Origin: Aliivibrio sifiae
GTDB lineage: Bacteria; Pseudomonadota; Gammaproteobacteria; Enterobacterales; Vibrionaceae
Assembly (NCBI RefSeq): GCF_002954705.1
Contig: NZ_MSCO01000001.1
Span: 1,508,066 to 1,572,065 of the forward strand
DNA length: 64,000 nucleotides
Reading direction: 5' to 3'
The notes under the pieces are model-generated. The model saw nothing but the letters and a program-made list of their open reading frames with translations. It was not told the DNA's origin and made no database searches. Positions 26,874 through 36,392 of this stretch are shown here, in pieces. Every line of letters begins with the position of its first letter. Position 1 is the stretch's first letter. A program made the translations under genes and the position numbers.

Positions 26874-28568
26874 ATGAAAAATAAAACAATGCATTATGTA
26901 GCGTTAGCCAGCGTTTTAATAACCCCTGCACTTTCATTAGCCTCAGAGCAAAAGCCTAAACTCGTATTACAAATTACGGTTGATGCATTAAGAGGCGATT
27001 TATTAGAGCGCTATAAAGCAAATTTCGGAAAGGATGGCTTTCGTTATTTAATGGATGATGGCACTTATTATACTAATGCCTATTACCAACATGGCAACAC
27101 AGAAACCATTGTTGGTCATGTGTCCTTAGCCACAGGAGCACCACCCAATGTGCATGGCATGGTGGGTAATGTTTGGTACGACAGAAACGAAAAGCGCTTA
27201 GTTTATAACGTTGAAGACGGTAACTACAGCATGCTCTCTTCTGGTGCTGGAGTAAATAAATCAACAGAAATAGATCCAACTCAAAAAGTTGCAACACAAG
27301 ATGGTCGTTCTCCTAACCCTATTTTATCAACCACATTTAGTGATGAACTGGCTATCGCAACCAATGGGGAATCAAAAATATTCTCTGTATCAGTTAAAGA
27401 CAGAGGTGCTATTTCTCTAGGTGGACATTCAGGTAAAGCTTTTTGGTTCTCTAAAGCGGGTTCTGAATTTGTAACCAGTAATTACTATTACGATGCATAC
27501 CCAAATTGGGTAACGGCTTGGAATGAGAAAAAACTCCCAAACCAATATTCAGGTACGCGTTGGGAGCTCTCTCTTCCTGCCGACCAATACACTCTTAAAG
27601 AAAGCAATCCTGATTACAAAGTTGACTTAGCTGGATTCAAACGCAGCTTCCCTCACCCTTATGGACCTGCAAGTTATAAATACTACACAACCATGCTAAC
27701 ACTCAGTCCTGCTGGTGATGAATTAACTGAAGATTTCGCCAGTACTTTATTGAAAGAAGAGAACTTAGGTCAAGGTAAATTTACCGACTATCTCGCTGTT
27801 AGCTTCTCTGCCAATGACTACGTCATTCATATGTATGGTCCAACAAGTCTAGAGGCTGAAGACAATCTAATCCGGTTAGATAAAACCATTGCCAAACTAT
27901 TGAAAAGTGTTGATAAGCAAGTTGGGTTAGAAAATACATTAATTGTTTTATCTGCTGATCATGGCGCACCAGAGGCTCCTGCAGTCGTTAACGCTTTAGG
28001 CGCGAGTCAATCATCAACATTTGATCAGAAAAAACTCATCTCTCCAACACTATTATCTCGTTTAAAAATAGAATTTGGCTTAGGGGAAGACGCTATTCGT
28101 TTGTACGCACAACCATACATTTACTTAAATCATGATGTGATAAAAAAGAAAGGTGTTTCATTAGAGAAAGTACAAAAAGCCGTTGCTGAAGAGCTCTTAA
28201 AAATAAAAGGGATAGCTTACGCAGTAACAAGCTCTGACATAGAAAAAAATCAGGTACCAAATACTCATACCATGCAATTGGTTAAAAATAATTATCATCC
28301 CTTACGCTCAGGCGATGTCTATGTAGTTTATCAACCAAGGAACTTCATTAATGATATGGATGGCTTAACCATTGCATCTACTCATGGTTCTCCTTGGCGT
28401 TATGATACTTACGTTCCTGTCATTTTTGCCGGTTATAACATTGATGACGAAAAGATCAGTCGCGAAATCACGCCTTATGATATTGCTCCAACCTTATCGA
28501 GCATCTTAGGGATAACTCAACCAAGTGGCGCAACAGGAAAAGTCTTAACTGAAGTCACTCAACACTGA
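26874..28568 (+). CDS. PafA-like alkaline phosphatase superfamily protein, exported
   Basis: A 564-residue protein with a signal peptide (ALASVLITPALSLAS). It belongs to the alkaline phosphatase/phosphodiesterase superfamily of two-metal enzymes. Metal and catalytic elements are ITVDALRGD, the nucleophile segment GNTETIVGHVSLATG (Thr), SANDYVIHMYGP, LSADHGAPEAP and ASTHGSPWRYD. The pattern TGAPPNVHGMVGNVWYD is typical of PafA-type phosphatases. It lacks the sulfatase C-x-A/P-x-R motif, so it should not need formylglycine. It is co-oriented with the SUMF1-like gene, and substrates (phosphate mono- or diesters) remain open. Confidence 0.85.
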   Translation: MKNKTMHYVALASVLITPALSLASEQKPKLVLQITVDALRGDLLERYKANFGKDGFRYLMDDGTYYTNAYYQHGNTETIVGHVSLATGAPPNVHGMVGNVWYDRNEKRLVYNVEDGNYSMLSSGAGVNKSTEIDPTQKVATQDGRSPNPILSTTFSDELAIATNGESKIFSVSVKDRGAISLGGHSGKAFWFSKAGSEFVTSNYYYDAYPNWVTAWNEKKLPNQYSGTRWELSLPADQYTLKESNPDYKVDLAGFKRSFPHPYGPASYKYYTTMLTLSPAGDELTEDFASTLLKEENLGQGKFTDYLAVSFSANDYVIHMYGPTSLEAEDNLIRLDKTIAKLLKSVDKQVGLENTLIVLSADHGAPEAPAVVNALGASQSSTFDQKKLISPTLLSRLKIEFGLGEDAIRLYAQPYIYLNHDVIKKKGVSLEKVQKAVAEELLKIKGIAYAVTSSDIEKNQVPNTHTMQLVKNNYHPLRSGDVYVVYQPRNFINDMDGLTIASTHGSPWRYDTYVPVIFAGYNIDDEKISREITPYDIAPTLSSILGITQPSGATGKVLTEVTQH

Positions 28569-28659
28569 TATTAATTCACACAATACTCCTCCATATAAGT
28601 CAATATTTAGATACTTATTTGGATTGGTAATCAATTATTATCTATAAAGTAAAAATGAG

Positions 28660-28695
28660 AAAGCAGTGTTGGTATATCAACACTGCTTTTTATTT
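28660..28695. terminator. Terminator between PafA-like gene and LysR gene
   Basis: AAAGCAGTGTTG pairs with CAACACTGCTTT across a six-base loop and is followed by a T-rich tail. Convergent genes flank it. Confidence 0.88.
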
Positions 28696-28705
28696 TATAA
28701 CATAC

Positions 28706-29629
28706 TTAATTTATATCAAACTCAGCTTTTGCTGCTTTTTGAATTTGTTGTCTTAACCAACGATGTCCACTTTCAGAGGTTCGACTTGGGTGCCAAATCG
28801 TACATAAATTATGCTGCTGGCGACCGAAAGGTAAATCTAATGATTTAAGGTTGTAGTACGCGCCTAAGTCATCGATTGCTGATTGTGGCAACATGCCAAT
28901 CATTTCTGTCGAACTAATGATGGGCATCATTTCAAACGCACCAGCGGCTCTAATTACAATATTTCGAGCATCAAGCTCTCCAATATCATCCGCATTCAAT
29001 AAACTACTGCGACTATGCCAGCGAGATGCAGCAACATGCTCTTCACTTAGAAATTCACTTAACGAAATTTCGTCACCAATTCTTGGGTGATTTTGACTGC
29101 ACACGACTCTTAATTTTTCAGTATAAATCACTTCTGACTTTAAAATTGTACGCCCTCTTATGGCCATATCAATGACTAAATCATAACGCTGTAAACGTAA
29201 GTCAGATTCAAGATCTTCAGTAAACTGAGGATGTACTTCTAATGATATATTCGGCGCACAAGCTCGAATTTGGCGTATTAACCTTGGAATAAGCGAATAA
29301 CTCACCGTAGAAACGACAGCAATAGAAAAGATACGATTTGATGTTTTTGGATCAAATTCTCTTGACGCTGATAGTGTTGATGTAAAGTTTTTTAGAGCTG
29401 CAGACATCGCAGGATAAATATCAGAGGAGAACACTGTTGGCTCTACCCCTGACGTATTACGATGAAATAAAGGGTCGTCATAAATTTCACGTAGCCTTTT
29501 TAGCGCTTTACTTACCGCGGGTTGACTAATATTCATTCTTGCTGCGGCTTTAGAAAGGTTTTTTTCTTCATAAATCGCGACAAAAATAGGTATTAAATTA
29601 AGCTCTGTACTTTTCATTGCTACTGGCAC
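28706..29629 (-). CDS. LysR family transcriptional regulator
   Basis: A 307-residue LysR-type regulator. The N-terminal winged helix-turn-helix is NLSKAAARMNISQPAVSKALKRL (about 22-44), followed by DDPLFHRNTSGVEPT. The effector-binding domain spans about 95-300. It is 52 bp after batD on the same strand, so it may be read from the bat operon as well as its own promoter. It faces the PafA-like gene across a terminator. Effector and targets are unknown. Confidence 0.92.
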   Translation of the reverse strand: MPVAMKSTELNLIPIFVAIYEEKNLSKAAARMNISQPAVSKALKRLREIYDDPLFHRNTSGVEPTVFSSDIYPAMSAALKNFTSTLSASREFDPKTSNRIFSIAVVSTVSYSLIPRLIRQIRACAPNISLEVHPQFTEDLESDLRLQRYDLVIDMAIRGRTILKSEVIYTEKLRVVCSQNHPRIGDEISLSEFLSEEHVAASRWHSRSSLLNADDIGELDARNIVIRAAGAFEMMPIISSTEMIGMLPQSAIDDLGAYYNLKSLDLPFGRQQHNLCTIWHPSRTSESGHRWLRQQIQKAAKAEFDIN

Positions 29630-29681
29630 TACTGATTGATCCTACTATGCACTGTATATAACTAAAGGTTCTACACAACCT

Positions 29682-31031
29682 TTAATCTTTTCTTTTGTGT
29701 TGATTCTCTTGGTTTTTTACATATTTTCTTCGTAATTGATCAAACTGAGGAAATACGGCTTTTGGTTTCCACACAGAAAAGAAAGAAAATAATCCATTCA
29801 ATGAGTGAGACATCTTCTTCCATAAACGTGAAGACAACTTTTTTGTAATCTCATTTGATTGAAACGTTGAAGAATCTTGTCGCCAATCGGCTGTCGAATA
29901 ACAATGCTTTAATTCTAACTGTTCGCTCTTAATTCTTAATGAACGATAAAGAAGCGTTCGTACCTTACCCCACTCTTGTTTATTTACAGCTCTTGAATAC
30001 ATAAACCAAGCTGGTAATGGATGAGTTTGATAATACCGTGCTGTTTTAATCACGATAAATAAAATAACCATTGCGCCCATCATCAATACCGCTAACCAAT
30101 ACCAATATTGATGTAACCAAGAACTCATAGTATGAGAAACAGAAAATGATTGGCCATCAAGCGTAATGGTCTTTAATTCTTGAGCATCTGTATCCCACCA
30201 AGTTAAATGAATCGCTGGAAACGTTACCTCACCTCCATTCTGGAGTACATAAACCACCGACTCTTTTCGTTTGGATAAATAATCACCACGGGTTTGTGAA
30301 TCATCTAGTTGATTTGGTTGTGAATAGGTTTGATAATTCGTGGTCGAGGTTTGCTTAATCAATTCAGGGATCAGCATTGCTAATGTATCAGACCCTTTAA
30401 TAATAACGGTACGAGTGATCGCATCGCCCGCTTTTAAATCATCGTTTGATTTATCCCATTGTTGTTCAACTGAAAAATCGCGGCCTGACACCCATTCAGA
30501 TTCATCACTCAATAAACCTGATGGCGTAATAGCTGTAAACCTTTGGGGTTCTGTATACAAAACTCCGGAAACATTCCCTCCCCCTTCTCTTGATACTTGA
30601 ACTTTAACCGCTGTCGGGGGGATGACAAAGTTACCTTCAGATTGTGGATATAGCGTAATCTCCCAACGTTGATGAGTCCAAGTTACACCATTACGTCTTT
30701 CCGTAAAATTCGTTGCTAATTGATTACGCTGCTTTGCAACCACATTGGATATTTCAATAGGAGTAATTCGAGTTCCACCAGTAAACCACCTTGGCGTCAC
30801 GACTTCTATGTATAAGATAACCTGCTGATTTACAGCGTAAACTGCTGCTTTCTTGCCATTACTATCTTTAAGCTTATTCGAATCACTTAACCATGTTTTT
30901 ATTGTCACTTGATCTGATTTATCAAGTGTCTCAACCATACTGGCTCTAGAACCAAAGCTTATTACCATTAATATAACAGCGACAAAAATGAAAAGGTGTA
31001 TGACTCGACGTTTATCATTATTCTGAGACAT
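29682..31031 (-). CDS. batD: BatD-like exported/membrane protein
   Basis: A 449-residue protein with an N-terminal signal or anchor (VIHLFIFVAVILMVISFGSRAS). A beta-rich BatD domain follows (about 35-310; VEVVTP-type strands, ITPIEISNVVAKQRN). A membrane helix (YWYWLAVLMMGAMVILFIVI, about 315-335) precedes a basic cytoplasmic tail. BatD is the last member of Bat operons linked to MoxR ATPases. Its start shares a base with the BatB/C stop (TAATG). Symbol assigned by position and domain; sequence in this family diverges quickly. Confidence 0.75.
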   Translation of the reverse strand: MSQNNDKRRVIHLFIFVAVILMVISFGSRASMVETLDKSDQVTIKTWLSDSNKLKDSNGKKAAVYAVNQQVILYIEVVTPRWFTGGTRITPIEISNVVAKQRNQLATNFTERRNGVTWTHQRWEITLYPQSEGNFVIPPTAVKVQVSREGGGNVSGVLYTEPQRFTAITPSGLLSDESEWVSGRDFSVEQQWDKSNDDLKAGDAITRTVIIKGSDTLAMLIPELIKQTSTTNYQTYSQPNQLDDSQTRGDYLSKRKESVVYVLQNGGEVTFPAIHLTWWDTDAQELKTITLDGQSFSVSHTMSSWLHQYWYWLAVLMMGAMVILFIVIKTARYYQTHPLPAWFMYSRAVNKQEWGKVRTLLYRSLRIKSEQLELKHCYSTADWRQDSSTFQSNEITKKLSSRLWKKMSHSLNGLFSFFSVWKPKAVFPQFDQLRRKYVKNQENQHKRKD

Positions 31032-32761
31032 TATTTACCCTCTCCACTGTTAGTTGGTTCAGAAAGCGATAATGTTGAAACAGATTGCTTGGAGGTCGCC
31101 TGCTGATCGCGAAGTTGAAGCTGAAATTTCGCGCGTAAGAAATATTTAGGGTCAGCCTCCACACGACGTAACCATTTATCAGCAAGTTCTTGGCTTCCTA
31201 GAATTTCATTCGCATTCAGTTTCTCTTCTTTCATTAACGCAGAATCTACTTTCTCATCGGCTCCATCACCCGTTTTAGGTTTATCTTCACCTAATTCAAA
31301 AGACTCCTCAGGCCCATCTGTGCTGCCTTTCTGGCTTTCACTCATGCGATTCACTTCCTCAACAATGCTTTGCATAATCGATAGGTTATTTTCTGTTTTT
31401 TCTTTTAATTCGCTTTCAAGATTTTTTTCTAACAATAATTGATAAATGTCACGAGCAGCCAGATACTCTCTTTGTCTTGCCAGCGAATTAGCGGCATTAA
31501 AAATACCTAAGTTGGTTTTTATTTGTAAAAAGGCACTATGAGCTAATTTGTATTCGCCAGCATAATAATAAGCGATGCCTTTTTTAAGAGGGTCTTGATA
31601 GCGCTTTGCGGCCGTTAAATATTCAAATTTATCAAAATACCACTGTCCTTGTTGGTCTGGCGTTAACCATAAATCCATCCACCATTGCGTCGTTTTATCC
31701 CATGCCGTCACTTCTTTTACTGGTTCATTTGTTTTGGCTTTTAAGCTCACCGTTTCAGCATAAGTTGAAGTCGAATAAAAGCTAGGAAAAACAATCAATG
31801 CCACCAAACACCATTTTACTAACCAGCCTTTTCTAAACCATGACAGCATCAAAAGAGATACAGGGAATAAAAGAAAATACCCCATGTCTTTCCACGGCAT
31901 TGCCGATTCATTATTTAACTGCATGTGACGTTCTATTTTACTGTTTAACGTCTTAATATCACTGTCGTCAATCGTCACTTCAACGACGCTACCATTACTT
32001 TTACTGGCTAATAATTTAAGCGAGGAAAGATCCATAGGATTATCACTTGCCCTGTCACCATTTCCCGCCGCCAATACTAATAATTGATGTCGACTATCGG
32101 CAAAATAATCTTGATACGCTTTAATCGTGGTCGGGTTTACTCCATCAGTAATTAATAAGACCGTGCCAACACTCTCTTTACCTAGTTGTGGTTCTATCAG
32201 AGGCAATGCAGTCTCTGCATTTTTACCTTCTACAGGCATAATATCGGGTTGAATAGCGGCTAAAAATGGCGCGAATACCGAGTCATCTTTAGTTAATGGC
32301 ATGGCTAAATGCGCTGAACCAGAAAAGACAACTAACCCTGTTTTACCACCTTGTCGTTGCTTGATTAAATCTCGTATTTTTTGCTTTGAACGCTCTAAAC
32401 GGTTCGGCGCAAGATCCTTTTGCAACATCGACTCACTGTTATCCAACACAATAAGTAACGCCGCTTTATCTTCACCAAATGGAGATGCTTCACGCTGCCA
32501 AGTTGGGCCTGCACATACAATAATTGCGACAAACATAGAGATACTTAGCAACTTTAATGGCAGTTGTTTTTTCCACCCGGCATCATTAATGGTTAATGCA
32601 TTACGTAAATGTTTTGGTAATTGTTCTTGCCACTCATTTTTTGAATCTTGTTTCCAACGTAAATAAATCACAATACCAAACGGGATTAAGACCAATAACC
32701 ATAACGGTCGAATAAAATTGAATTGTTCAGCAATTTGCTGCCACATCAGGGAATCAAACAT
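31031..32761 (-). CDS. batB: BatB-BatC fusion: VWA membrane protein with TPR domain
   Basis: A 576-residue protein. N-terminal membrane segments (LWLLVLIPFGIVIYL and LSISMFVAIIVCAG) precede a von Willebrand A domain with MIDAS LIVLDNSESMLQ (about 95). A further membrane pair lies near 290-325. A periplasmic TPR-type segment follows (KGIAYYYAGEYKLAHSAF, NAANSLARQREYLAARDIY), and then an acidic tail. This matches BatB joined to BatC. I chose the ATG at 32761 because GGGAG lies six bases upstream; it overlaps the batA stop by 8 bp. It probably docks with BatA and the MoxR ATPase. Confidence 0.82.
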   Translation of the reverse strand: MFDSLMWQQIAEQFNFIRPLWLLVLIPFGIVIYLRWKQDSKNEWQEQLPKHLRNALTINDAGWKKQLPLKLLSISMFVAIIVCAGPTWQREASPFGEDKAALLIVLDNSESMLQKDLAPNRLERSKQKIRDLIKQRQGGKTGLVVFSGSAHLAMPLTKDDSVFAPFLAAIQPDIMPVEGKNAETALPLIEPQLGKESVGTVLLITDGVNPTTIKAYQDYFADSRHQLLVLAAGNGDRASDNPMDLSSLKLLASKSNGSVVEVTIDDSDIKTLNSKIERHMQLNNESAMPWKDMGYFLLFPVSLLMLSWFRKGWLVKWCLVALIVFPSFYSTSTYAETVSLKAKTNEPVKEVTAWDKTTQWWMDLWLTPDQQGQWYFDKFEYLTAAKRYQDPLKKGIAYYYAGEYKLAHSAFLQIKTNLGIFNAANSLARQREYLAARDIYQLLLEKNLESELKEKTENNLSIMQSIVEEVNRMSESQKGSTDGPEESFELGEDKPKTGDGADEKVDSALMKEEKLNANEILGSQELADKWLRRVEADPKYFLRAKFQLQLRDQQATSKQSVSTLSLSEPTNSGEGK

Positions 32762-33824
32762 GCTTTTCTCCCGATTTAACATGACGCTTAATCGTCGCAA
32801 AGCCAAAAGCGAATAAGTACATCATGACGATCAACATCATTGGGTATTGATGAATTGACTGCTTTGGTCGATAAGTCGTGCTTTCATATAGTTGAGGCTC
32901 TAATTCACCAATGGCTTCATAAGCTTGCTCTAATTCATCGCGATTAATAGCTTGAAACGCTTTACCACCAGAGGCTTCTGCTACTCTATTAATTACATTC
33001 ATGTCTAGAGCTTGTTCCCCAACGGTTCTTGGATCACCCATTGCGATCATATGAATACGTACATTTTTGGCTGCCGCAACCTTAGCTGCATCAATCGGTT
33101 CGACATAACTGCCTGTATCATTACCATCCGTTAAAACAATGGCCACTTTCTCACGTGGTTTTACGTTGCTATCTTTGGTATCAACCTCACTGCTTGTCTC
33201 TTCTTTTGAGCTTTGCTCAAAGACTTTAATCGCAAGCCCAATAGCATCACCTAAATGGGTACTTTGCCCTGCCATTGCCACATCGGTTTGATTTAATAAC
33301 TCTAACCACACTCTTTGATCCGCGGTAAATGGGGTTTGAACAAACGCAGCATCACCAAATAAAATTAAACCTAGACGGTCCCCTTTACGAGTCTTAACGA
33401 AATCGGCCAACACTTCTTTTGTTGCTTCTAAACGAGAAATCTTTTGAATAGAACCTTCGCTTGAAGAACCTTTGGACACAAAGTCTTGCTCAGCCATCGA
33501 ACCTGATAAGTCCACCACAACCATCACATCTCGCCCCAAGCTTTCACGAGTTTGAGGTTCGCCTAAAATGGTCGGTTTGGTCAGTGCGAAAATTAATAAG
33601 CACCATGACATAATCAAAAATGCTTTTTGCCAATAACTTGCTTGTAACTGACTTGCCCCCTCAGATGGATACTCATCTAATGCTTTTACTAACACATCAA
33701 AGAAAGGTACTTTAATGGCAGATTGGCGTGTACGGTAAGCTGGTATTAACCAATAAATAATGATCGGTAATGGCAACATCCATAGCCAATATGGATTTGC
33801 TAATTCTAACTGATTAAACTGCAT
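32754..33824 (-). CDS. batA: BatA-like VWA membrane protein
   Basis: A 356-residue membrane protein. Two N-terminal helices (YWLWMLPLPIIIYWLIPAY and KAFLIMSWCLLIFALTKP) precede a VWA domain with an intact MIDAS (VMVVVDLSGSMAEQD, about 95-110) and TDGNDTGSY near 230. A C-terminal membrane helix follows (MMLIVMMYLFAFGFATI). Start 33824 is supported by GGAGG five bases upstream, inside the previous gene. It belongs to the MoxR-DUF58-DUF4381-BatA-BatB/C-BatD operon. Confidence 0.88.
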   Translation of the reverse strand: MQFNQLELANPYWLWMLPLPIIIYWLIPAYRTRQSAIKVPFFDVLVKALDEYPSEGASQLQASYWQKAFLIMSWCLLIFALTKPTILGEPQTRESLGRDVMVVVDLSGSMAEQDFVSKGSSSEGSIQKISRLEATKEVLADFVKTRKGDRLGLILFGDAAFVQTPFTADQRVWLELLNQTDVAMAGQSTHLGDAIGLAIKVFEQSSKEETSSEVDTKDSNVKPREKVAIVLTDGNDTGSYVEPIDAAKVAAAKNVRIHMIAMGDPRTVGEQALDMNVINRVAEASGGKAFQAINRDELEQAYEAIGELEPQLYESTTYRPKQSIHQYPMMLIVMMYLFAFGFATIKRHVKSGEKHV

Positions 33825-34338
33825 CTTCGCCTCCATGTTGATTTAATGTAGGCATTACATGGTTAGATAACCATTGCTGACATAACACAGTTAACTCAGT
33901 GAGTTGTTGCTCTGATAATGCATATCTCTGTTGTACCAAGGAACGCATCCATTGCTGCCCAAGTTCCCCATTAAAATCACACACACTATCGGATGAATAA
34001 GAATCTAATGCGATAAGAAAATCATCTTTAAAGAGCGTTGCGTTTTTTGGATTGACGTGAGTTAATACGGCTTTCATCACTTCAAAAATCTCATAACTTA
34101 ATGATGGATTATTCACTGAACTTGATATCAAATTTAATAAACTGCTTGCTTCACGACGATAGCGATTTACCCACCATTTTTTAATCCATGTCACAATGCA
34201 GTAAGCCGAAAAAACAAACAGAATGATGGCGACAATTTTCCAACCTATCGTTTGAGGAAACCAACTCACATGATCGGGAACGGTCACCTCACTCATTTTT
34301 CTAAGCATATAACTGCTTGGCGGCTCATGAATACTCAT
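33814..34338 (-). CDS. DUF4381 domain membrane protein
   Basis: A 174-residue protein with one membrane helix near residues 30-50 (IGWKIVAIILFVFSAYCIV) and a cytoplasmic helical domain. N-terminal LRKMSEVTVPDHVSWFPQTIGW is typical of DUF4381 proteins in MoxR/Bat clusters. It overlaps batA by 11 bp and the DUF58 gene by 4 bp (ATGA). Function is unknown; a membrane adaptor is inferred from position. Confidence 0.82.
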   Translation of the reverse strand: MSIHEPPSSYMLRKMSEVTVPDHVSWFPQTIGWKIVAIILFVFSAYCIVTWIKKWWVNRYRREASSLLNLISSSVNNPSLSYEIFEVMKAVLTHVNPKNATLFKDDFLIALDSYSSDSVCDFNGELGQQWMRSLVQQRYALSEQQLTELTVLCQQWLSNHVMPTLNQHGGEDAV

Positions 34339-35273
34339 CGTCTGCCTCCTATTGCACGCTTCAACTGCTCGATATGATGCCCTGACGTATCTGCTTCAAT
34401 AAGAGGAAGACCTTTTGCTGCCATCAACTGAATTAATTGCTCTTTCTTTAAATCTTGATGGTCACTAAGCCCCTTATTGGCTATATCAAATTTCTTTGAA
34501 TCATTAAGGTTAATCTGAAATGCACCGTCACCCACAACCCATGAACTGCTTTGTGATGGAAAATTGGACTCGAACGGATCAGAAATTAATACACCTAATA
34601 CATCATTATGTTTTTGAAGGTGTTTTAAGTGAGTGATCTCATCAGGAGTAACGCCATGCCAATCACTTAAAATAATGATGGTTGCTTCTTTGAGCTTTAA
34701 TCGGCCTAGTAACGTTACAAACTGTGTAAAATCAACATCACCTGTATCTTTACTTCCCACATCTAAGGACTGATTAATACTAGATAACAATTGTAATCGA
34801 TGGAGTAAATCACCCTGAGAACGCTTTGGTGTTAACCAATGCATTTTCTCACTTGAACTAATAACAAAACCAACGCGATCACTGTCTTGTAAAATTCGCC
34901 ATGCAGTGAGTGCAGCCAATTCAGCTGCCACAACCGATTTCATTGTCTCTACTGATGAAAAATACATACTGCTGCGTTGATCTACACAGATAATAAAATT
35001 TCGGTCTTTTTCTTCCGTGTACGATCTCACATGAGGCTTGCCAGTTCGCATTGTCACCTTCCAATCAAGATTGCGAATATCGTCACCGAGTTGGTAATGC
35101 CTTAGCTCCTCAAAATTTAAACCACGCCCACGAAAAATAGACGAATGACGACCAGACAACGCAGTGCCTGATTTTAAATTCGGTAATAAACTGAATGATC
35201 TCGCTTGAGATTGCAGTTTTACTAATTGGCTGTATTCACAATGAATACGTGTATCAGTGCTTTTTTCGTTCAT
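34335..35273 (-). CDS. DUF58 domain protein (VWA-like)
   Basis: A 312-residue soluble DUF58 protein. It contains the signature LSGRHSSIFRGRGLNFEELRHYQLGDDIRNLDWKVTMRTGKPHVR in parts (GRGLNFEELRHYQLGDD, NLDWKVTMRTGKP). A VWA-like fold follows with FIICVDQRSSMYF, where the MIDAS is not the strict DxSxS. DUF58 proteins regularly follow MoxR ATPases. It is 8 bp after moxR. Confidence 0.88.
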   Translation of the reverse strand: MNEKSTDTRIHCEYSQLVKLQSQARSFSLLPNLKSGTALSGRHSSIFRGRGLNFEELRHYQLGDDIRNLDWKVTMRTGKPHVRSYTEEKDRNFIICVDQRSSMYFSSVETMKSVVAAELAALTAWRILQDSDRVGFVISSSEKMHWLTPKRSQGDLLHRLQLLSSINQSLDVGSKDTGDVDFTQFVTLLGRLKLKEATIIILSDWHGVTPDEITHLKHLQKHNDVLGVLISDPFESNFPSQSSSWVVGDGAFQINLNDSKKFDIANKGLSDHQDLKKEQLIQLMAAKGLPLIEADTSGHHIEQLKRAIGGRR

Positions 35274-35281
35274 AAAAAGCC

Positions 35282-36295
35282 CTACCCAATAACAACGTGG
35301 TCCAATAACTCATTGATGACTTGTTCTTGTGTCACACCATCAGCTAAAGCGTCATAACTCAAGGTAATACGATGTCCCAACACTGAATGTGCCATTGCAC
35401 GAATATCATCCGGTTCTACGTAATTTCGCCCCTGCAACCATGCATACGCACGCGCACATTTATCAAGTGATATAGAGGCTCGGGGACTCGAACCAATATC
35501 TATCCAACAAGACAAGTTTGATTCTGAGTAACGCTCAGGCTTACGAGTTGCCATGACTAACCCGACAATGTATCGCTCGCTAATTTCAGACACTTCGACA
35601 CTTGAAAGCTCTGTTCTGGCTTGCATTACTACTGATGGGTCTAATTGAATCGAGGTCTCTGTATTATGTTGAGAGGCACTGTTTTCATCAGAATCACCAG
35701 ACTCTTCCACTCTCGATTCTTCACTTCGCACAAGGCGAATAATATCGAGCTCGGCATCATCATCTGGATAATCAACAGATACTTTCATTATAAATCGGTC
35801 CATTTGCGCTTCAGGCAATGGATACGTTCCTTCTTGCTCTACAGGGTTCTGTGTTGCAAGTACCATAAACAGCTCAGGTAAAGTATGTGTTTGATCGCCA
35901 ACGGTTATAGTACCTTCTGCCATCGCTTCTAATAATGCCGCTTGTACCTTAGCTGGCGCTCGGTTGATCTCATCCGCCAAGACAATGCTGTTAAAAATAG
36001 GGCCAGGCTGAAAATGCAATTGGGGTTTACCATTTTGCTCTTGATATACCTCGGTACCAGTAACATCTGATGGAAGAAGATCGGGAGTAAATTGAATTCG
36101 CCCAAACGAGGTATGTAAATTATCAGCTAATGATTTAACCGAGCGTGTTTTTGCCGTACCCGGTAAACCTTCTAGCAAAACATGCCCTTGAGTTAATAAC
36201 CCAATAACCAATGAACGCACGACATGGGATTGACCAATCACTGATTTCTCTACTTGAGAGATAAGCGATGTAATAGCCTGCTGAGTTTGATTCAT
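35282..36295 (-). CDS. MoxR family AAA+ ATPase
   Basis: A 337-residue AAA+ ATPase of the MoxR family, chaperones that act with VWA proteins to assemble or activate complexes. Walker A is LLEGLPGTAKTRSVKSLA (about 36-53), Walker B VLADEINRAPAKVQAALLEAMAEG, sensor 1 VLATQNPVEQEGTYPLPEAQ, and sensor 2 region SPRASISLDKCARA. It heads the bat operon. A TAACTnnTGGTTAT motif lies 76-89 bp before its start, and the octaheme cytochrome gene ends 97 bp upstream. Confidence 0.93.
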   Translation of the reverse strand: MNQTQQAITSLISQVEKSVIGQSHVVRSLVIGLLTQGHVLLEGLPGTAKTRSVKSLADNLHTSFGRIQFTPDLLPSDVTGTEVYQEQNGKPQLHFQPGPIFNSIVLADEINRAPAKVQAALLEAMAEGTITVGDQTHTLPELFMVLATQNPVEQEGTYPLPEAQMDRFIMKVSVDYPDDDAELDIIRLVRSEESRVEESGDSDENSASQHNTETSIQLDPSVVMQARTELSSVEVSEISERYIVGLVMATRKPERYSESNLSCWIDIGSSPRASISLDKCARAYAWLQGRNYVEPDDIRAMAHSVLGHRITLSYDALADGVTQEQVINELLDHVVIG

Positions 36296-36370
36296 GTTTT
36301 CTCCTTACGTTCACGAGTTAGACCAATAGATACTAGAGTTTAGCTTTCACTATTCTAGTTAAGTCCATCA

Positions 36371-36384
36371 TAACTATTGGTTAT
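36371..36384 (+). promoter_or_regulatory. Sulfatase-island motif, copy before moxR
   Basis: TAACTATTGGTTAT. It is the same 14-bp pattern (TAACTnnTGGTTAT) found at 40471 and 43196. It is on the opposite strand to moxR transcription, 76 bp from the start codon. Confidence 0.55.
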
Positions 36385-36392
36385 AGTGTTCA

